Positions 63,565 to 64,000 of a stretch of DNA of 64,000 nucleotides are shown here, piece by piece. Below the pieces are notes generated by a model. It saw only the letters and a list, made by a program, of their open reading frames with translations. It had not been told where the DNA came from and did not search any database. Position 1 is the first letter of the stretch; each line of letters begins with the position of its first letter. This DNA is from Treponema denticola ATCC 35405. Lineage in GTDB: Bacteria; Spirochaetota; Spirochaetia; Treponematales; Treponemataceae. Where the stretch lies: positions 1,736,001-1,800,000 of the forward strand of contig NC_002967.9 in assembly GCF_000008185.1 (NCBI RefSeq), read 5' to 3'. The translations under genes and the position numbers were made by a program.

Positions 63565-64000
63565 TAGTTTTTATCCTTATCATTTTCATCGCTATCTTTT
63601 TTGTCCTCTTTTTTCTCGACAACAAAAAAGCCGTTAAAGTCCGAACCCAAAATCAGGGTAAAGTCAACATTGGTTTCACTTCCGTATTCCCCTTCGGCCG
63701 GAAGCTGCGTAGTCTGAATATTTTTACATCTTATAACCTTTGCAACAATTTTAGCTACTGAAGGGTTTCCGATTCTATCTATCAAAACCGTTTCAGCCAC
63801 AGGATTCTCGGAGTTGCCTATACTGACAACATCATAGGCAAAGCTTTGATAAAGCTCGGAGGTACTTTTTGCAAGGCCTTGCACATTCGTTCCGTTTAAA
63901 ATTTCCAAGGCATAGACCCGCTCAAGGGCGGAAGAATCATCGGAAGCCAATACTGCAATTGTCTGGCGGATAATTTCTTTTATCTGCTGCCCCTCCCTAA
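63564..64000 (-). CDS. LytR/CpsA/Psr-family protein, C-terminal part
   Basis: The gene runs off the right end; about 145 residues are seen. The frame reads back through REGQQIKEIIRQTIAVLASD, so the TTG at 63950 is not its start. The visible part is a LytR C-terminal domain (YALEILNGTNVQGLAKST, then DFTLILGSDFNG) with an acidic/Lys tail (KKEDKKDSDENDKDKN). The catalytic LCP domain, which would ligate glycopolymers to peptidoglycan, would lie outside the window. The link to rsfS supports this. Confidence 0.8.
   Translation of the reverse strand, partial: REGQQIKEIIRQTIAVLASDDSSALERVYALEILNGTNVQGLAKSTSELYQSFAYDVVSIGNSENPVAETVLIDRIGNPSVAKIVAKVIRCKNIQTTQLPAEGEYGSETNVDFTLILGSDFNGFFVVEKKEDKKDSDENDKDKN

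Noticed and set aside
1-64000. CRISPR arrays, rRNA genes or intact insertion sequences
   Set aside because: No regularly spaced repeats, no rRNA-like sequence and no paired terminal inverted repeats with a transposase were found.

Overview
The window is AT-rich, densely coding DNA from a spirochete. It most likely comes from an oral treponeme close to Treponema denticola. The support is a periplasmic-flagellum sheath gene (flaA), a V-type ATPase subunit A, many signal-peptide and beta-barrel proteins, and a UGA-decoding selenoprotein glutathione peroxidase. The species assignment is inference, because no rRNA gene is present.

Layout. 1-11,300 (minus strand): start of V-ATPase subunit A, apt, a periplasmic-propeller diguanylate cyclase, aroA overlapping a TPR protein, an ABC exporter pair and an HD-domain protein with a clear promoter and tandem palindromes. 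11,300-13,590: an Rpn-type PD-(D/E)XK protein and a lipoprotein with a hairpin-dense leader. 13,590-22,000: a 1500-residue activator/dehydratase fusion, an MlrC-like M81 protein, phosphoglycerate mutase, a lipoprotein phosphoesterase and a probable outer-membrane protein. 22,130-26,310 (plus strand): an accessory cassette with a double-glycine-leader secreted protein, three related signal-peptide proteins and a glycan-binding-domain protein, closed by a terminator. 26,265-35,320 (minus): pncC-like, bactofilin, lnt, an HU-like protein, rpsT, a RelA/SpoT-synthetase-TPR protein, flaA, a GerMN protein, an amidase, pgk and a VOC protein.

35,571-44,850: a beta-barrel protein and guaA, then a 2.9-kb insertion bounded by 14-bp copies of the guaA 3' end. 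The insertion carries a MarR regulator and two overlapping radical SAM genes (the 'radical SAM mobile pair'), but no integrase. It is followed by a GH20-like secreted protein, an Rpn remnant, two unknown genes and pcnB. 44,860-51,025 (minus): OsmC, a secreted trypsin-like protease, and an overlapping MFS transporter - GH2 glycosidase - selenoprotein glutathione peroxidase operon. 51,170-59,660 (plus): J-domain protein, map, xth, tRNA-Phe, ferredoxin, LysM/M23 peptidase, FemAB-like protein, class A PBP and tRNA-Leu. 59,680-64,000 (minus): acyl-CoA ligase, an outer-membrane-protein gene remnant (plus strand), tRNA-Pro, a split chromate-family transporter, rsfS and the end of a LytR/CpsA/Psr gene.

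Main points of interest: (i) the double-glycine secreted protein with its tandem paralogs, which share near-identical 5' leader and signal-peptide DNA; (ii) the guaA-integrated radical SAM pair element with its own palindromic operator; (iii) the selenoprotein gene that a standard gene caller would split at its UGA codon. No CRISPR array, rRNA operon or intact insertion sequence was seen.
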